DNA of 64,000 bases from Vibrio sp. Y2-5 (GCF_014596725.1 NZ_JACVEG010000001.1:930001-994000), one strand, 5' to 3'; positions 18,963-30,779 are shown, numbered from the stretch's first letter. Numbers and translations are program-made. The notes: generated by a model not told the origin, from the sequence alone.

Positions 18963-19877
18963 ATGGATACTTCTACTGCCATCAGTAAAAAACAGAAAAA
19001 GAGCAAAAAAAGCTTTCACCGCTTTTACGATATTAACGGTTGGTCGTTTGTTCTTCCTGCTGTCGTTCTCGTCAGCCTCTTTATGATTTACCCGATTTTG
19101 AGCTCGCTCTGGATGTCTCTGCATTCTGGGCGTGGCGTCATGATGCAGTTCGTCGGTTTTGACAATGTATTGCGTCTGTTTAACGACCCATTTTTCCTAA
19201 AATCACTGAAGAATACCTTCATCTTTCTTGTGGTTCAGGTACCAGTGATGATTTTGCTTTCACTGATTCTTTCTTCGTGCCTGAATGCACCTAACCTGAA
19301 GTTCCGTAGCTTGTTCCGGCTCGCGATTTTCCTGCCTTGTGTTACGTCGCTGGTGGCTTACTCAATCCTATTTAAGAGTATGTTTTCGTACGAAGGGATC
19401 ATTAATTCATTCTTACTGTGGACGCACATTGTGAGTGAACCTATCCCTTGGTTGTCTGATCCTTTCTGGGCCAAAGTGACGATTATTATTGCGATTACTT
19501 GGCGTTGGACAGGATACAACATGATTTTCTTCCTTTCTGCGATGCAAAATATTGATAAGTCGATCTACGAAGCCGCACGTATGGAAGGGGTGAGTCCAAC
19601 TAAGCAGTTCTTCTTTATTACCGTGCCTTTGCTGAAACCGGTGATTCTGTTTACTACTGTAATGTCGACGATTGGTACGCTGCAATTGTTTGATGAAGTG
19701 GTCAACATTACCGCTGGTGGTCCAGCGAATGAGACCATGACGCTTTCGATGTACATCTACAACTTATCGTTCAAGTTCGTACCGAACTTCGGTTATGCCG
19801 CAACCGTGTCATACGTCATCGTATTCTTCGCTGCCGTACTTGCGATTATGCAATTTAAGATCGCTAAGGATAAATAA
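18963..19877 (+). CDS. Sugar ABC transporter permease (MalF type)
   Basis: Inner-membrane permease of the CUT1 lactose importer, about 304 aa with six helices after a Lys-rich cytoplasmic N terminus (KKQKKSKKS). The EAA loop EAARMEGVSPTKQFFFITVPLL (written in parts: EAARMEGVSP, then TKQFFFITVPLL) contacts the ATPase. I use ATG 18963 rather than the frame opening at 18930, which overlaps the hairpin. Two bases separate it from the next permease. Confidence 0.9.
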   Translation: MDTSTAISKKQKKSKKSFHRFYDINGWSFVLPAVVLVSLFMIYPILSSLWMSLHSGRGVMMQFVGFDNVLRLFNDPFFLKSLKNTFIFLVVQVPVMILLSLILSSCLNAPNLKFRSLFRLAIFLPCVTSLVAYSILFKSMFSYEGIINSFLLWTHIVSEPIPWLSDPFWAKVTIIIAITWRWTGYNMIFFLSAMQNIDKSIYEAARMEGVSPTKQFFFITVPLLKPVILFTTVMSTIGTLQLFDEVVNITAGGPANETMTLSMYIYNLSFKFVPNFGYAATVSYVIVFFAAVLAIMQFKIAKDK

Positions 19878-19879
19878 CG

Positions 19880-23798
<3,919 letters not shown>

Positions 23799-23813
23799 TC
23801 AGCTGCCGTCTGT

Positions 23814-23869
23814 GCTGGCAATTGTGTTGCCAGCGCATTATCGGTAGAGAGCTATCGAATGGCTCTCTA
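23814..23869 (+). terminator. Two hairpins between lacZ and the ATPase gene
   Basis: First stem GCTGGCAA - ttgtg - TTGCCAGC (23814-23834), second AGAGAGC - 9 nt - GCTCTCT (23847-23869). Neither has a T tract. They probably tune or stabilise the transcript between lacZ and the last gene. Confidence 0.6.
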
Positions 23870-23894
23870 AAGACGCAAATTTAAGGATGTAAAG

Positions 23895-24980
23895 ATGGCA
23901 AATATTAATCTTTCCAATGTTGTTAAACGCTATGGCGAACATACAGTGATTCATGGTGTTGACCTCGATATTAAGCATGGTGAATTCGTGGTGTTTGTTG
24001 GCCCGTCTGGTTGTGGGAAATCAACATTATTACGCCTTATCGCTGGCTTAGAAGACATCACCGATGGCGTTTTGTGTATTGATGATGAAGTGGTTAACCA
24101 TGTTGACCCAGCAGAGCGTGGCATTGCAATGGTGTTCCAGTCTTATGCTCTTTATCCACATCTAACTGTGGAAGAGAACATGGGCTTTGGCATGAAAATG
24201 AACGGTTTTCCTAAAGCTGAAATCAAACAGCGCGTTGATGCCGCTGCCAAAGCACTGCAACTTGACCACTTAATGGATCGCAAACCAAAAGATATGTCCG
24301 GCGGACAACGCCAACGTGTCGCGATTGGCCGAGCGATTGTACGTAACCCGAAAGTGTTCTTGTTTGATGAACCGTTATCCAACCTTGATGCTGAGCTGCG
24401 TGTTGATATGCGTTTGCAGATCTCCAGTCTTCATCGTGAACTTGCGACTACCATGATTTACGTTACTCACGATCAAGTAGAGGCCATGACGCTAGCGGAC
24501 AAAATAGTAGTGTTGAGAGATGGCCGCATTGAGCAAGTCGGTTCACCACTTGAACTCTATAATCGCCCAGCGAATGAGTTCGTCGCAGGCTTCATTGGTT
24601 CCCCTAAAATGAATATGCTGCCAGCGAAAGTTACTCATATTGGTGAAGATGGCGCAACACTTAAACTGCCGGACGGTCAATCCGTCACTCTGCATATTGA
24701 CCTTTCAAAAGTTGCGGTAGGAGATAAGCTGACTTTTGGCTTGCGCCCTGAACATCTTACTGTTGGTGGAGAGGGTGACTATATACTGCATTTCAAAACG
24801 GAAGCGGTTGAACGACTAGGCAATAGCACGTATCTGTTTGGCGTTGTGGGTGGATTTGAGAACAACAAAGTTCATCTATCTGGTGATGTTGCTGTAAAAC
24901 GTGGTGAAGAGATTGAGCTCACGTTTAACCGAGAAAATTGTCACGTGTTCAAAGACTCTTTATGTATTTCTAACCTTTAG
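23895..24980 (+). CDS. Sugar ABC transporter ATPase (MsmK/UgpC/MalK type)
   Basis: ATPase of the CUT1 lactose importer, 361 aa. Walker A GPSGCGKST (about 36-44), Q-loop VFQSYALYPH, signature MSGGQRQRVAIGRA, Walker B VFLFDEPLSNLDA and the switch His in YVTHDQVEAMTLA are intact. The C-terminal OB-like regulatory domain (from about residue 240) is shorter-typed than E. coli MalK but normal for MsmK/UgpC. Last gene of the operon; such ATPases often serve several importers. Confidence 0.92.
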   Translation: MANINLSNVVKRYGEHTVIHGVDLDIKHGEFVVFVGPSGCGKSTLLRLIAGLEDITDGVLCIDDEVVNHVDPAERGIAMVFQSYALYPHLTVEENMGFGMKMNGFPKAEIKQRVDAAAKALQLDHLMDRKPKDMSGGQRQRVAIGRAIVRNPKVFLFDEPLSNLDAELRVDMRLQISSLHRELATTMIYVTHDQVEAMTLADKIVVLRDGRIEQVGSPLELYNRPANEFVAGFIGSPKMNMLPAKVTHIGEDGATLKLPDGQSVTLHIDLSKVAVGDKLTFGLRPEHLTVGGEGDYILHFKTEAVERLGNSTYLFGVVGGFENNKVHLSGDVAVKRGEEIELTFNRENCHVFKDSLCISNL

Positions 24981-25006
24981 TTTTTGAATTTAAACCTTTA
25001 TTTATT

Positions 25007-25030
25007 GGCGGATACGGTTAAACGTTCCGC
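25007..25030 (+). terminator. Terminator between the lactose operon and intI
   Basis: GGCGGA-t-ACG - gttaaa - CGT-TCCGCC imperfect stem between the convergent ATPase gene and the integrase gene; likely serves the lactose operon. Confidence 0.65.
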
Positions 25031-25035
25031 CTGTA

Positions 25036-26004
25036 TTATATTCCTAACTTTGATAAAGGGCTTTTAACCCCACTAGCACCACGATTGATAACGTGCGTGT
25101 AGATCTGTGTTGTTTTGACGTCTGAGTGGCCGAGTTGTTCTTGGACAGTACGTATATCACTTCCTGACTCGAGCAAATGGGTAGCAAATGAGTGCCTGAA
25201 TGTGTGGCAGGTGATCGTTTTATGCGAATTCATTTTAGCCGATGCTTTTCTGATGATTTTTTGTAATGAGTTACCATGAAGATGGTGTCGAAACCATCTA
25301 GTATCCAAACCAAATTGGCTAAGATGTAAAGACGGAAACAGGAACTGCCAATCTAAACTCTTAGCTGCATAAGGGAATTTTTCTGCTAAGCGGTAGGGGA
25401 TGGTTGCTCCAGAATACTCCGGTGTAGTTATATCTTGCTGATGAATCAGGCGTACTTTAGTGATTTGGTTGTACAAAGGAGCATGAAGTTCTTCAGCCAG
25501 CGTAACTACTCGACTTTTCCCTCCCTTACTGTTCCAAATACGTACAGCACCGTAGTCAAAATCAATATCCTTCACCCTAAGGCGGACGGTTTCCATCAAA
25601 CGCAATCCAGAACCATACATCAATTGAAAAGGTAAACGCGATTGAACAGGAATAAGCGAGAAAACTTGTACTACTTCTTTTGGTGTTAGAACGACGGGTA
25701 GCTTTTTGTTCTTTGTCGACTTTTGGAATCTCATATCCAAATCAAGAGGCTTAGAAAGAAAATCGCGATATAAAAAGACAAGGGCATTTAAAGCAAGAGC
25801 TTGTGTTGCTGCAGAAACTTTTAGCTGGACGACCAGGTTTGTTAAAAATGCTTCAACTTCTTCTCGACCTAGCTTGTTGGGATGTTGGTTGTTGTTGAAA
25901 CGAATGAATTGAACTATCCAATAACAGTAAGTATGAACGGTGGTTTTGGCGTAATGCCTCGCGATCATAAATTCGGTTAAGTCATTTAAAAATGGAGACT
26001 TCAT
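25036..26004 (-). CDS. intI: Integron integrase IntI (VchIntIA type)
   Basis: Tyrosine recombinase that joins cassettes at attI and attC. 322 residues; N-terminal SAM-like core-binding domain (about 1-85) and a catalytic domain with all expected residues: Arg135 (GSGLRLMETVRLR), His267 and Arg270 (CHTFRHSF), His293 (LGHSDVKTTQ) and Tyr302 (IYTHV). The integron-specific insert before the HxxR box (about 190-225, YSGATIPYRLAEKFP) is present. Overall sequence is close to Vibrio IntIA. It points away from the array, as usual. I see no CTGT-N8-ACAG LexA box between it and the first cassette. Confidence 0.97.
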   Translation of the reverse strand: MKSPFLNDLTEFMIARHYAKTTVHTYCYWIVQFIRFNNNQHPNKLGREEVEAFLTNLVVQLKVSAATQALALNALVFLYRDFLSKPLDLDMRFQKSTKNKKLPVVLTPKEVVQVFSLIPVQSRLPFQLMYGSGLRLMETVRLRVKDIDFDYGAVRIWNSKGGKSRVVTLAEELHAPLYNQITKVRLIHQQDITTPEYSGATIPYRLAEKFPYAAKSLDWQFLFPSLHLSQFGLDTRWFRHHLHGNSLQKIIRKASAKMNSHKTITCHTFRHSFATHLLESGSDIRTVQEQLGHSDVKTTQIYTHVINRGASGVKSPLSKLGI

Positions 26005-26134
26005 ACTCTTACCTTAGAAAGTGATTGGCAGCTTTCGGTATGAAACCATGGTGTGGGTAGATTAACAGGAGTAAGTCCACATTTTGAGAGGAGACTTTAA
26101 GTAAATAATGCAGAACTCATTATTTTTTATTAAG

Positions 26135-26162
26135 TTAACAGACATTATGTAAACATTAAATT
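26135..26162 (+). promoter_or_regulatory. Candidate cassette promoter Pc
   Basis: TTAACA, 16-bp spacer, TAAATT, reading into the first cassette about 50 bp before the attI core. The match to the sigma-70 consensus is moderate; position is the main argument. Confidence 0.35.
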
Positions 26163-26165
26163 CAA

Positions 26166-26212
26166 CTTATATGGCACAGTTCTAAGGGAGTCGTTCCATA
26201 TAAGAACTGTTA
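26166..26212 (+). other. attI recombination site
   Basis: The junction G-TTA at 26209-26212 is the attI/first-cassette crossover: the following TAGTAGGTC is the reverse complement of the GACCTACTAA that precedes the first attC, as expected if both derive from one cassette circle. Upstream lie two interleaved inverted repeats: CTTATATGG (26166-26174) with CCATATAAG (26196-26204), and ACAGTTCT (26176-26183) with AGAACTGT (26203-26210). The order A-B-A'-B' means the two hairpins cannot both form fully. Confidence 0.75.
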
Positions 26213-26222
26213 GTAGGTCAGG

Positions 26223-26780
26223 ATGAATAAACAAAAACTCAAGCATCTAATTCACCAAGTTCCAGAGTTGATCGAAACAGCTGAAGTGTGCCTGGAAGTA
26301 GGGTTGCCAAACTTTTATATTGCAGGCGGTGCTATTACTCAAATCATCTGGAATAGTCTCGAAAGTAAACCGCTGCTTGCTCAAGTTAAAGACTTTGATG
26401 TTGTCTATTTTGACAGCTCTAATCATGCTAACGAAGATGAATTCAAAAATCGTATTTGTTCACGGTTAAGTCATGGTGTCGACGTTGATGTAAAAAACCA
26501 AGCAATCATACATGAGCGATATTCCAAGAAGTTTGGCTGTTCCATACAGGCATACGAGCGGGTTGAACAAGGTATCGAATCTTGGCTTTCTGCCTTTGCT
26601 ATTGGGTTCACACTAGATAGCTCAGGAAACATTAAATTGTTTTCCCCTTATGGGTTAGAGGACGCATTTAATATGTTGATCAAACCTAACAAAAAAGCAA
26701 TGACAGAAGCTAACTACAACAAAATGACCGCTGGCTATAGGGCTAGGTGGCATAACGTACAGGTGCTCCCTTGGAGTTGA
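26223..26780 (+). CDS. Nucleotidyltransferase family protein (cassette 1)
   Basis: 185-residue protein of the COG3575-type nucleotidyltransferase-like family. The segment FYIAGGAITQIIWNSL followed by KDFDVVYFD (about 29-65) is the GG...DxD active-site pattern of the polymerase-beta fold. The later FGCSIQAYERVEQGIESW and SPYGLEDAFNMLIKPN match the family C-terminus. Substrate unknown. It is the attI-proximal cassette, hence the best placed for expression from Pc. ATG lies 11 bp after the attI junction. Confidence 0.75.
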   Translation: MNKQKLKHLIHQVPELIETAEVCLEVGLPNFYIAGGAITQIIWNSLESKPLLAQVKDFDVVYFDSSNHANEDEFKNRICSRLSHGVDVDVKNQAIIHERYSKKFGCSIQAYERVEQGIESWLSAFAIGFTLDSSGNIKLFSPYGLEDAFNMLIKPNKKAMTEANYNKMTAGYRARWHNVQVLPWS

Positions 26781-26785
26781 CCTAC

Positions 26786-26907
26786 TAACAAACAATTTAA
26801 GAGGGATTCACAACGCTTGGCATTTTTGCTTCTACTTCAGATTTAGTGTTTATGGCACAATGTCTTAGGTTGGGTGGTAGCGTTGCTCACCCCTTAATTG
26901 GTCGTTA
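26786..26907 (+). repeat. attC 1
   Basis: VCR-like attC (CGCAACGCTT... / ...AGCGTTGCTC pairing class), ending GTCGTTA. Its left flank CCTAC pairs with the start of cassette 1 after attI, confirming the cassette ends. Confidence 0.93.
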
Positions 26908-26929
26908 TATTTTATGAAGGGAGTTAGAA

Positions 26930-27490
26930 ATGCAGCAATATGAGCTAGCTGTCAAATTTTATGAGGCAGCAAGGGCTGAGTTAATCGAACGAATTCGTCT
27001 TCGGGAAAATATTATTTTGTTCTACGTTGGTGCCGTCGCGACCTTGCTTGGTGTTGCTTTCGGAAAAGAGAATGTAAATAACGAGATTTTGTTTGTTATC
27101 CCTCTTCTTTCCTTGGCTGCGTCGATACTGGTTTCACATCACAACTCTCTTATTGGGGCATTAGGTTTATATTGTTCAGTCGAATTGAAGAATAGCCTGA
27201 ACTCTAATCTTGAAAATCCAGTTGTTCAGTGGGATGAGTCAAAAGCGCTAATTCAAGGCTCCTCTAAGGCTGTTCGAACCCGCCTCATTCCCCACTTACT
27301 TGTTATCTCTGCTCCTGCTTTAATCGCGTTGATTGTCAATATTCATTACCTCTCAACTTTGTGGAGTTGGGATGCAGTCGTCTGGTTCATGGGTTTTTGT
27401 TGTTTTATTAGTAGTATTATTTACATATGTTTATCAGGACGAGATCGAAAACGTAATTTTGGGGAAATATGTCGTAAAAATAAAATATAA
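26930..27490 (+). CDS. Membrane protein of unknown function (cassette 2)
   Basis: 186 residues with two hydrophobic hairpins: about 26-45 plus 51-70 (ENIILFYVGAVATLLG; ILFVIPLLSLAASILV) and about 120-140 plus 145-168. A soluble loop between them contains no recognisable motif. The layout recalls other integron membrane proteins but I cannot assign a family. ATG follows a GAAGGGAG ribosome site. The stop codon TAA is the first triplet of attC 2. Confidence 0.7.
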   Translation: MQQYELAVKFYEAARAELIERIRLRENIILFYVGAVATLLGVAFGKENVNNEILFVIPLLSLAASILVSHHNSLIGALGLYCSVELKNSLNSNLENPVVQWDESKALIQGSSKAVRTRLIPHLLVISAPALIALIVNIHYLSTLWSWDAVVWFMGFCCFISSIIYICLSGRDRKRNFGEICRKNKI

Positions 27491-27609
27491 CAATCAATTT
27501 AAGAGGGATTCACAACGCTTGGCATTTTTGCTTCTACTTCAAAATTAGTGTTTATGGCACAATGCTTTAGGTTGGGTGGTAGCGTTGCTCACCCCTTAAT
27601 TGGGCGTTA
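27488..27609 (+). repeat. attC 2
   Basis: VCR-like attC, nearly identical to attC 1. The left flank TAAAATATAA is the exact reverse complement of the first bases of cassette 2 (TTATATTTTA). Confidence 0.93.
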
Positions 27610-27965
27610 GCTGGAAAATTAAAAGAGCCGTTTTGTTCCGGTTTTGTGGTTAAAGCTTTACACCTGAAATTTCGCGTGTTTCAACTATCTCGCCAGTGGC
27701 ACTTTCATTTAAGTGGTTGAATTCGGCTAAACCTTTTTACTTTTAGTGGTGTGTTTGTTGAGTTCTTTGGTGTGGCTTCTTTGAAGTTGTAACTGGCTCG
27801 TGACTAATAAAACTCTTCGCTTATTATTGTTGGCTTCATCGTAATTTTTCTTAGTCAGTTATGTTTCGTGGACTAGGTTTCAGTTTTATAGCTGCACCTT
27901 TACATTGTGGTCGTATAGTCATAATGTATTTCAAATTATGCATTTGGGTGCAAACATCACACTCC
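27610..27965 (-). pseudogene. ORF-less cassette 3 with decayed antisense gene
   Basis: No sense gene. On the minus strand, fragments of a protein-like frame are interrupted by stops and frameshifts: MTIRPQCKGAAIKLKPSPRN in one frame, then SRASYNFKEATPKN and, after a further shift, ESATGEIVETREISGVKL. The cassette at 32722-33087 is a diverged copy, with frame breaks at other positions. The two together suggest a once-functional reverse-strand gene, or a conserved non-coding element. Its family is unknown to me. Confidence 0.5.
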
Positions 27966-27977
27966 AACGCAACCAGC

Positions 27978-28093
27978 TAACAAGGCGCTTAAGTCGGACT
28001 GCAAACCTGTGGCGGTTTTGGTTCAATTGGGTAGGGTGTTTACGGTGGTTATTTTGCGTTTAGTGGTGTTTGCAGCCACTTAGCTTAGCGTTA
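27978..28093 (+). repeat. attC 3
   Basis: Second attC class: GACTGCAAACCTGTGGCGG on the left arm, GTTTGCAGCCACTTAGCTTAGCGTTA on the right (in parts: GTTTGCAGCCACTTAGC, TTAGCGTTA). The flank CCAGCTAA pairs with the cassette start TTAGCTGG. Confidence 0.92.
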
Positions 28094-28115
28094 TGTGCTT
28101 CAAGGGAGAATTAGG

Positions 28116-28568
28116 TTGGATACCAAAGTAATATACGTTGAGAGAGATAAGCACTATCTGGAATTTACCGCATTATTCGAAGAATACGCATCAGATTTTC
28201 CCGAGGAAATTCGGTCGAAAGTCGTAGGACAGTTATTTGAGTTACCGTATTTTCATGGATTTATTTGTTTCGTGAATAATCAGCCGGCAGCGTGCGCTGT
28301 ATGCTACGAATCGTTTTCGACATACCGTGCCATGAAATTACTCAATATTCATGATTTTATGGTTTCAGAACGCTATCGAGGAAAAGGATTGGGTAAGGTT
28401 CTACTTAATGGTATTGAGCAATACTGTAACGCTAATGAGTATTTAAAAATCACCTTGGAAGTAAACAACAACAATGCAGTGGCTAAAAAGTTATATCAGT
28501 CTTGTGGCTTCCAAGATTATCAAGTTGAGCAAAAAGACTTGAATCATTGGCAAAAATATCTCGTTTAG
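28116..28568 (+). CDS. GNAT acetyltransferase (cassette 4)
   Basis: About 150 residues of the GCN5-related N-acetyltransferase fold. The acetyl-CoA pocket motif SERYRGKGLGKVLLNGIE and the following LEVNNNNAVAKKLYQSCGF are canonical. The substrate is unknown. I choose the TTG at 28116, behind AAGGGAGAAT, as the start; a GTG at 28095 in the same frame overlaps the attC and lacks a ribosome site. Confidence 0.82.
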   Translation: MDTKVIYVERDKHYLEFTALFEEYASDFPEEIRSKVVGQLFELPYFHGFICFVNNQPAACAVCYESFSTYRAMKLLNIHDFMVSERYRGKGLGKVLLNGIEQYCNANEYLKITLEVNNNNAVAKKLYQSCGFQDYQVEQKDLNHWQKYLV

Positions 28569-28576
28569 AACGCACA

Positions 28577-28692
28577 TAACAAGGCGCTTAAGACGGACTG
28601 CAAACCTGTGGCGGTTTTGGTTCAAGTTGGCTAGTGTGTTACGGTGGTTGTTTTAGCTTAGGTGGTGTTTGCAGCCACTTAGCTTAGCGTTA
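28577..28692 (+). repeat. attC 4
   Basis: Same class as attC 3 (GCAAACCTGTGGCGG / GTTTGCAGCCACTTAGC). The flank GCACATAA pairs with the cassette start TTATGTGC. Confidence 0.92.
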
Positions 28693-28764
28693 TGTTGCTA
28701 GGTGAAGTGTAAGGGGTAAGATGCTAAATTTATTGTTGTTAGCAATCTCATTACAACTGCTGTT

Positions 28765-29115
28765 GTGGTCGTATTTGAAGAGTCTACGGGGTTCTTTGGT
28801 CTTAATTTTTGGTCTGACTATGCTTTCTTTGTTGTGATGACCCTTTGGGGAATAGCAGCATTATTCTTTATGTATCCTCCAGAAGGTGGTTTTGGTGGCG
28901 ATGAAGCGGAAAGGGTAGCTGGTTCAATGGTAGATGGCTCGGTGGCTGATGAAATTGACGACGAACGTTTTTCATCAAACACGATATTATGCATCAAGCT
29001 TTTTGTTTCTGGGCTTACCAGCGTTTTTGGCGTGCTTAATAGCGAGCTTCGTAACATAACAAGGCATTTAAGAGGGATTCACAACGCTTGGCAGTTTTGG
29101 TTTAAATTTGCTTAA
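28765..29115 (+). CDS. Membrane protein, probably frame-disrupted (cassette 5)
   Basis: The open frame encodes two hydrophobic helices (about 1-20 and 20-45), then a PPEGGFGGDEAERVAG soluble stretch and a final hydrophobic ILCIKLFVSGLTSVFGVLN. Family not recognised. Two oddities. The best start (ATG 28721 behind AAGGGG) is in another frame, although the proper frame is already hydrophobic from about 28723 (KFIVVSNLITTAVVVV), suggesting a one-base deletion near the start. And the frame has no stop before the attC, so the last 20 residues are attC translation. Confidence 0.5.
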   Translation: MVVFEESTGFFGLNFWSDYAFFVVMTLWGIAALFFMYPPEGGFGGDEAERVAGSMVDGSVADEIDDERFSSNTILCIKLFVSGLTSVFGVLNSELRNITRHLRGIHNAWQFWFKFA

Positions 29116-29177
29116 GTGTTTATGGCACAATGCTTTAGGTTGGGTGGTAGCGTTGTTCACCCCTTAATTGGGCGTTA
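29057..29177 (+). repeat. attC 5
   Basis: VCR-like attC ending GGGCGTTA. The flank GTAACATAA pairs with the cassette start TTATGTTGC except for one position. Confidence 0.92.
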
Positions 29178-29207
29178 GGTTTTACAGTGAATATGCATTT
29201 GAATGAC

Positions 29208-29225
29208 ACTGTATTTGCATACAGT
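29208..29225 (+). promoter_or_regulatory. LexA (SOS) box in cassette 6
   Basis: ACTGTATTTGCATACAGT is a perfect 7-bp inverted repeat with a 4-base centre and fits CTGT-N8-ACAG. It differs from the E. coli recA box (ACTGTATGAGCATACAGT) only in the centre. It lies 45 bp before the hydrolase ATG and just upstream of an extended -10-like TGCTACTAT (29231-29239), where a repressor would block transcription. Confidence 0.75.
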
Positions 29226-29270
29226 TATTGTGCTACTATTCATAGCATTTAATGATGGTTAGATAGCAAA

Positions 29271-30038
29271 ATGAAAGAGTTTAAACTTAAAGATAATGTA
29301 GTTCTTAGATATCACGACCTTCCTGGCGAGGAAATTCCAATTATTTTCATTCATGGTCTTGGATGTGCATCTTCATTTGATTATCCACAAGTAGCTACAA
29401 ATGGTGGCTTAGTTAATCATAGATGTATACTTGTCGATTTAATCGGCTCTGGATACAGTGACAAACCTGCGTTGTTCGATTATACAATAGCTAATCATGC
29501 TAAATATCTCGAAGAGCTATTAAGATATTTGCGCATAGATAATATTGTAATCTTTGGTCACAGCATGGGTGGTGCGGTATCTATTGCATTAGCAAACTGC
29601 GTAAGAGATAAAGTTAAAGCTATTATTCTAAGTGAGGCAAATCTTGATTCTGGTGGTGGCTTTTTCAGTAAAAAAATCGCAAATTATAGTGAAAGTGATT
29701 TTATGAAATTTGGGTATGCGAACATTCTTCAAGAGAGTATTTCAAGTGGCAATACTGAATGGGCGGCAGGGCTATCAAACAGTTCACCAATAGCCATTCA
29801 CCGAAATTCAGTATCTTTGATAAAAGGTCAAACGCCAAGTTGGCGCCAAATCTATTATTCACTGGATGCCTCTAAAACATATATTTATGGAAGTGAAAGT
29901 TTACCTGACCCAGATTATGATGAGTTGGTTAGTCATAATATTAACGTTGCAGTTGTAGCCAATGCGGGACATTCAATGGCATGGGAGAATCCAGAAGGAT
30001 TGGCATCAATAATTAAGAAGTCGATTCAACAAACCTAA
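29271..30038 (+). CDS. Alpha/beta hydrolase (cassette 6)
   Basis: 255-residue alpha/beta-hydrolase. Oxyanion segment IFIHGLG (about 26-31), nucleophile elbow FGHSMGGA with Ser98, and catalytic His in NAGHSMAWENP (about 234). No signal peptide, so cytoplasmic. Substrate unknown; the family covers esterases, haloperoxidase-like and C-C hydrolases. The cassette carries its own promoter region with a LexA-type box, unusual for a cassette, and would be induced by DNA damage if functional. The stop overlaps attC 6. Confidence 0.85.
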   Translation: MKEFKLKDNVVLRYHDLPGEEIPIIFIHGLGCASSFDYPQVATNGGLVNHRCILVDLIGSGYSDKPALFDYTIANHAKYLEELLRYLRIDNIVIFGHSMGGAVSIALANCVRDKVKAIILSEANLDSGGGFFSKKIANYSESDFMKFGYANILQESISSGNTEWAAGLSNSSPIAIHRNSVSLIKGQTPSWRQIYYSLDASKTYIYGSESLPDPDYDELVSHNINVAVVANAGHSMAWENPEGLASIIKKSIQQT

Positions 30039-30141
30039 CAAAGCGTTTAAGAGGGATTCTCAACGCTTGGCATTTTCAGTTTGATTCGGCACAATGGTTT
30101 AGGTTAGGTGGCAGCGTTACTCACCCCTTAACGCGGCGTTA
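30036..30141 (+). repeat. attC 6
   Basis: VCR-like attC, shorter in the central region. The flank AAACCTAA pairs with the cassette start TTAGGTTT. Confidence 0.92.
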
Positions 30142-30160
30142 GTTTGCCCACCGACTACAA

Positions 30161-30439
30161 TCAGTCGGTAGGGAATTTCTGCTTCTGGTGTAGAACTCGC
30201 ATTATACGAATTACTGAGCCGTCAACCCAGTAGGAAACAATCATCGAGATTTCGGGGGTAATTAGTAGTCGCCCTCGAATACCATCTCGTTGAACACCCA
30301 TCAGTGGTTGTTCAAGTAAATTCTCTACTTTAGTTTCGATGATTTCGTCAGTTTTATCTGCCGCGTCAGGGTTGAAGTCATAAAGAAACTCAAAGATCTT
30401 TTCACGATCATTTAGCGATTCTTCTTCCCATAAAATCAT
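30161..30439 (-). CDS. RelE/ParE-family toxin (cassette 7)
   Basis: 92-residue type II toxin-like protein: helical N-terminus (EEESLNDREKIFEFLYDFN) then beta strands with GIRGRLLITPEISMIVSYWV and the C-terminal IRIMRVLHQKQKFP, as in the RelE/ParE fold. Reverse to the array, directly behind its antitoxin with a 4-bp overlap. RelE members cut mRNA on the ribosome and ParE members poison gyrase; the sequence does not decide which. Confidence 0.85.
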   Translation of the reverse strand: MILWEEESLNDREKIFEFLYDFNPDAADKTDEIIETKVENLLEQPLMGVQRDGIRGRLLITPEISMIVSYWVDGSVIRIMRVLHQKQKFPTD

Positions 30440-30720
30440 TGTTGACCTCGGTTACGAATCTTAGCTTTTCGCTCAGCCATTCGTGCTTTTGCTGAGTCGT
30501 GATCAACAAATGAAGCTTTTCCTGAGTCAAACTTCTCAAATGCTAGGTTTACTTGTTCAGTCAACCAATTGTCGTGAGATAATGCTTTTCGTTGTTGCTC
30601 AGCCATTTGCTCGGTAAGCTCACGGCAAGCATCGCTAAGTGTGCGTCCTTGGCTCTCTGCCATTTGTTGAGCTAAGCGTTTAACTTCGTCATCAACACGA
30701 AATTGAATTCTAGTGTCCAT
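30436..30720 (-). CDS. RelB/DinJ-family antitoxin (cassette 7)
   Basis: 94-residue antitoxin with an N-terminal ribbon-helix-helix (MDTRIQFRVDDEVKRLAQQM...GRTLSDACRELTEQM) for operator binding, and a charged C-terminal tail that would wrap the toxin. A good TAGGAG ribosome site precedes the ATG. First gene of the pair. Transcription from its own promoter on the minus strand, independent of Pc, is the usual design of integron toxin-antitoxin cassettes, which resist deletion. Confidence 0.87.
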   Translation of the reverse strand: MDTRIQFRVDDEVKRLAQQMAESQGRTLSDACRELTEQMAEQQRKALSHDNWLTEQVNLAFEKFDSGKASFVDHDSAKARMAERKAKIRNRGQQ

Positions 30721-30779
30721 GAGTAACTCCTAAATTTACGTGTGTACAAATGTTAGCACTAGCGTTAGGCAAGGGCAAC

